A DNA stretch of 6,216 nucleotides, taken from NCBI GenBank assembly GCA_021107345.1, contig JAIOSX010000348.1:1-6216 (forward strand), given 5' to 3'. The notes beneath the pieces are model-generated. The model searched no databases and was not told where the DNA came from. It worked only from the letters and a program-made list of their open reading frames with translations. Of this stretch, positions 5,546 through 6,216 are shown one piece after another. The position numbers were made by a program, and so were the translations under genes. Positions within the stretch are counted from its first letter, which is position 1. Each line of letters starts with the position of its first letter. This DNA comes from Candidatus Aegiribacteria sp. (GTDB lineage Bacteria; Fermentibacterota; Fermentibacteria; Fermentibacterales; Fermentibacteraceae).

Positions 5546-6216
5546 TTACTGCTGGTATTCATAGCAGCCTATATCGTACCCGCTTCCAGATGGTCTTGGC
5601 TGACCGTCCATGTCAGTGGCGGGAGCCAGCACCTGGCTTCCCTCATCTATTGCAGGTGATGCTGACCCTATATGGTAGTTGTTGCTTCCGGGGCTGGTGA
5701 ACATAGGATCTCCCTCAACATACTCATCACCGTAGTAGTCAGTGGCTCCATCTATAAGGTTGTTATCGGCAATGAATCCTGTTCCGAACGCCTCCGCGTT
5801 GAACTGGCAGGTGGTGTTGCCTGACACGATGTTGTTCCGGACTACGATATTGTCTGCTTCTGCATTCTCAACACTTACACCGCAGCCCCATGATGCCTCT
5901 CCATTACCCACAAAAGTGTTGTTGATGATGGTTATGCCATCGATTGGATGATTTACGCCGGGTTCTCCCCATGCTCCTACAGTAATACCGTTCCCGGTGT
6001 TGTTATATGCAAGGTTGTTGTAGAACTGCACATCGGACAGAACACCTGCGGATTCTGCCGCAGCCGAGAATCCATCTCCATCGCAGTTGTAAACAAGATT
6101 ATCGTAAACACTGATGTTATTTGTGGCTTTATTCCAGCTGACAACGTAAATTCCAAGCCTGTCCAGACCGTACACGCTGTTGTTGCTGATTACGCCGCTG
6201 CATGATCCGTCCTTGG
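5546..6216 (-). CDS. Parallel beta-helix protein with choice-of-anchor Q-like C-terminus, 5' end beyond right edge
   Basis: The last 222 codons are visible; the frame is open to the right edge with no stop, so the start lies outside. Successive beta-helix rungs with asparagine-pair turns are evident: VISNNSVYG (8-16), ISVYDNLVYN (34-43), VQFYNNLAYNN (62-72), ITIINNTFVGN (94-104), IVVRNNIVSGN (123-133) and FIADNNLIDG (147-156). The C-terminus carries DP-F (169-172), SPAIDEGS (186-193), DMDGQPRP (201-208) and GYDIGCYEY (212-220), as in the 'choice-of-anchor Q' proteins, which are usually secreted and often have DIGAYE; a cysteine replaces that alanine. Such right-handed helices (PF13229/pectate-lyase-like) bind or cleave polysaccharides or act as surface proteins. 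No catalytic residues can be assigned, and no sorting tail follows the final QQ. An internal GTG at 6175 is not the start because the rung pattern continues upstream of it. Confidence 0.88.
   Translation of the reverse strand, partial: KDGSCSGVISNNSVYGLDRLGIYVVSWNKATNNISVYDNLVYNCDGDGFSAAAESAGVLSDVQFYNNLAYNNTGNGITVGAWGEPGVNHPIDGITIINNTFVGNGEASWGCGVSVENAEADNIVVRNNIVSGNTTCQFNAEAFGTGFIADNNLIDGATDYYGDEYVEGDPMFTSPGSNNYHIGSASPAIDEGSQVLAPATDMDGQPRPSGSGYDIGCYEYQQ

Overview
The window is about 6.2 kb of chromosome-like DNA, moderate in GC. Every gene I can support lies on the minus strand, so transcription runs from right to left. A lipoprotein signal peptide (lipobox LIGC), a GT-C type membrane glycosyltransferase and a secreted-type parallel beta-helix protein with a 'choice-of-anchor Q'-like C-terminus suggest an envelope-rich, probably Gram-negative bacterium, perhaps an uncultured candidate phylum. 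The sequence alone does not fix the taxon. I see no tRNA, rRNA, CRISPR array, insertion sequence or phage gene.

Layout in transcription order (right to left): (1) the 3' part of a parallel beta-helix protein gene, open at the right edge (5546-6216); (2) a 202-base spacer with several short hairpins (5344-5545); (3) a 62-codon open frame with no convincing start, possibly a remnant (5155-5343); (4) a Nudix hydrolase with the YjhB-type N-terminal domain (4525-5133); (5) a TauE/SafE-family permease (3625-4443), preceded by a tiny in-frame leader-like ORF; (6) a fused ATP sulfurylase-APS kinase (1686-3581); (7) a lipoprotein with an acidic linker and two copies of an OB-like domain (745-1587); (8) a 99-base spacer with a near-palindrome; (9) the 5' part of a GT-C glycosyltransferase gene, open at the left edge (1-645).

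The clearest functional unit is the permease plus the Sat-CysC fusion, 43 bases apart on the same strand. Together they could move a sulfur oxyanion across the membrane and convert sulfate to APS and then PAPS. No APS/PAPS reductase, sulfite reductase, sulfotransferase or PAP phosphatase is in view, so the fate of PAPS (assimilation or sulfation) cannot be decided here. The flanking genes have no demonstrable link to it. I do not see a clearly new multi-gene system. The items most worth a second look are the duplicated-domain lipoprotein, the spacer at 646-744, the start-less frame next to the Nudix gene, and the variant motif in the sulfurylase.
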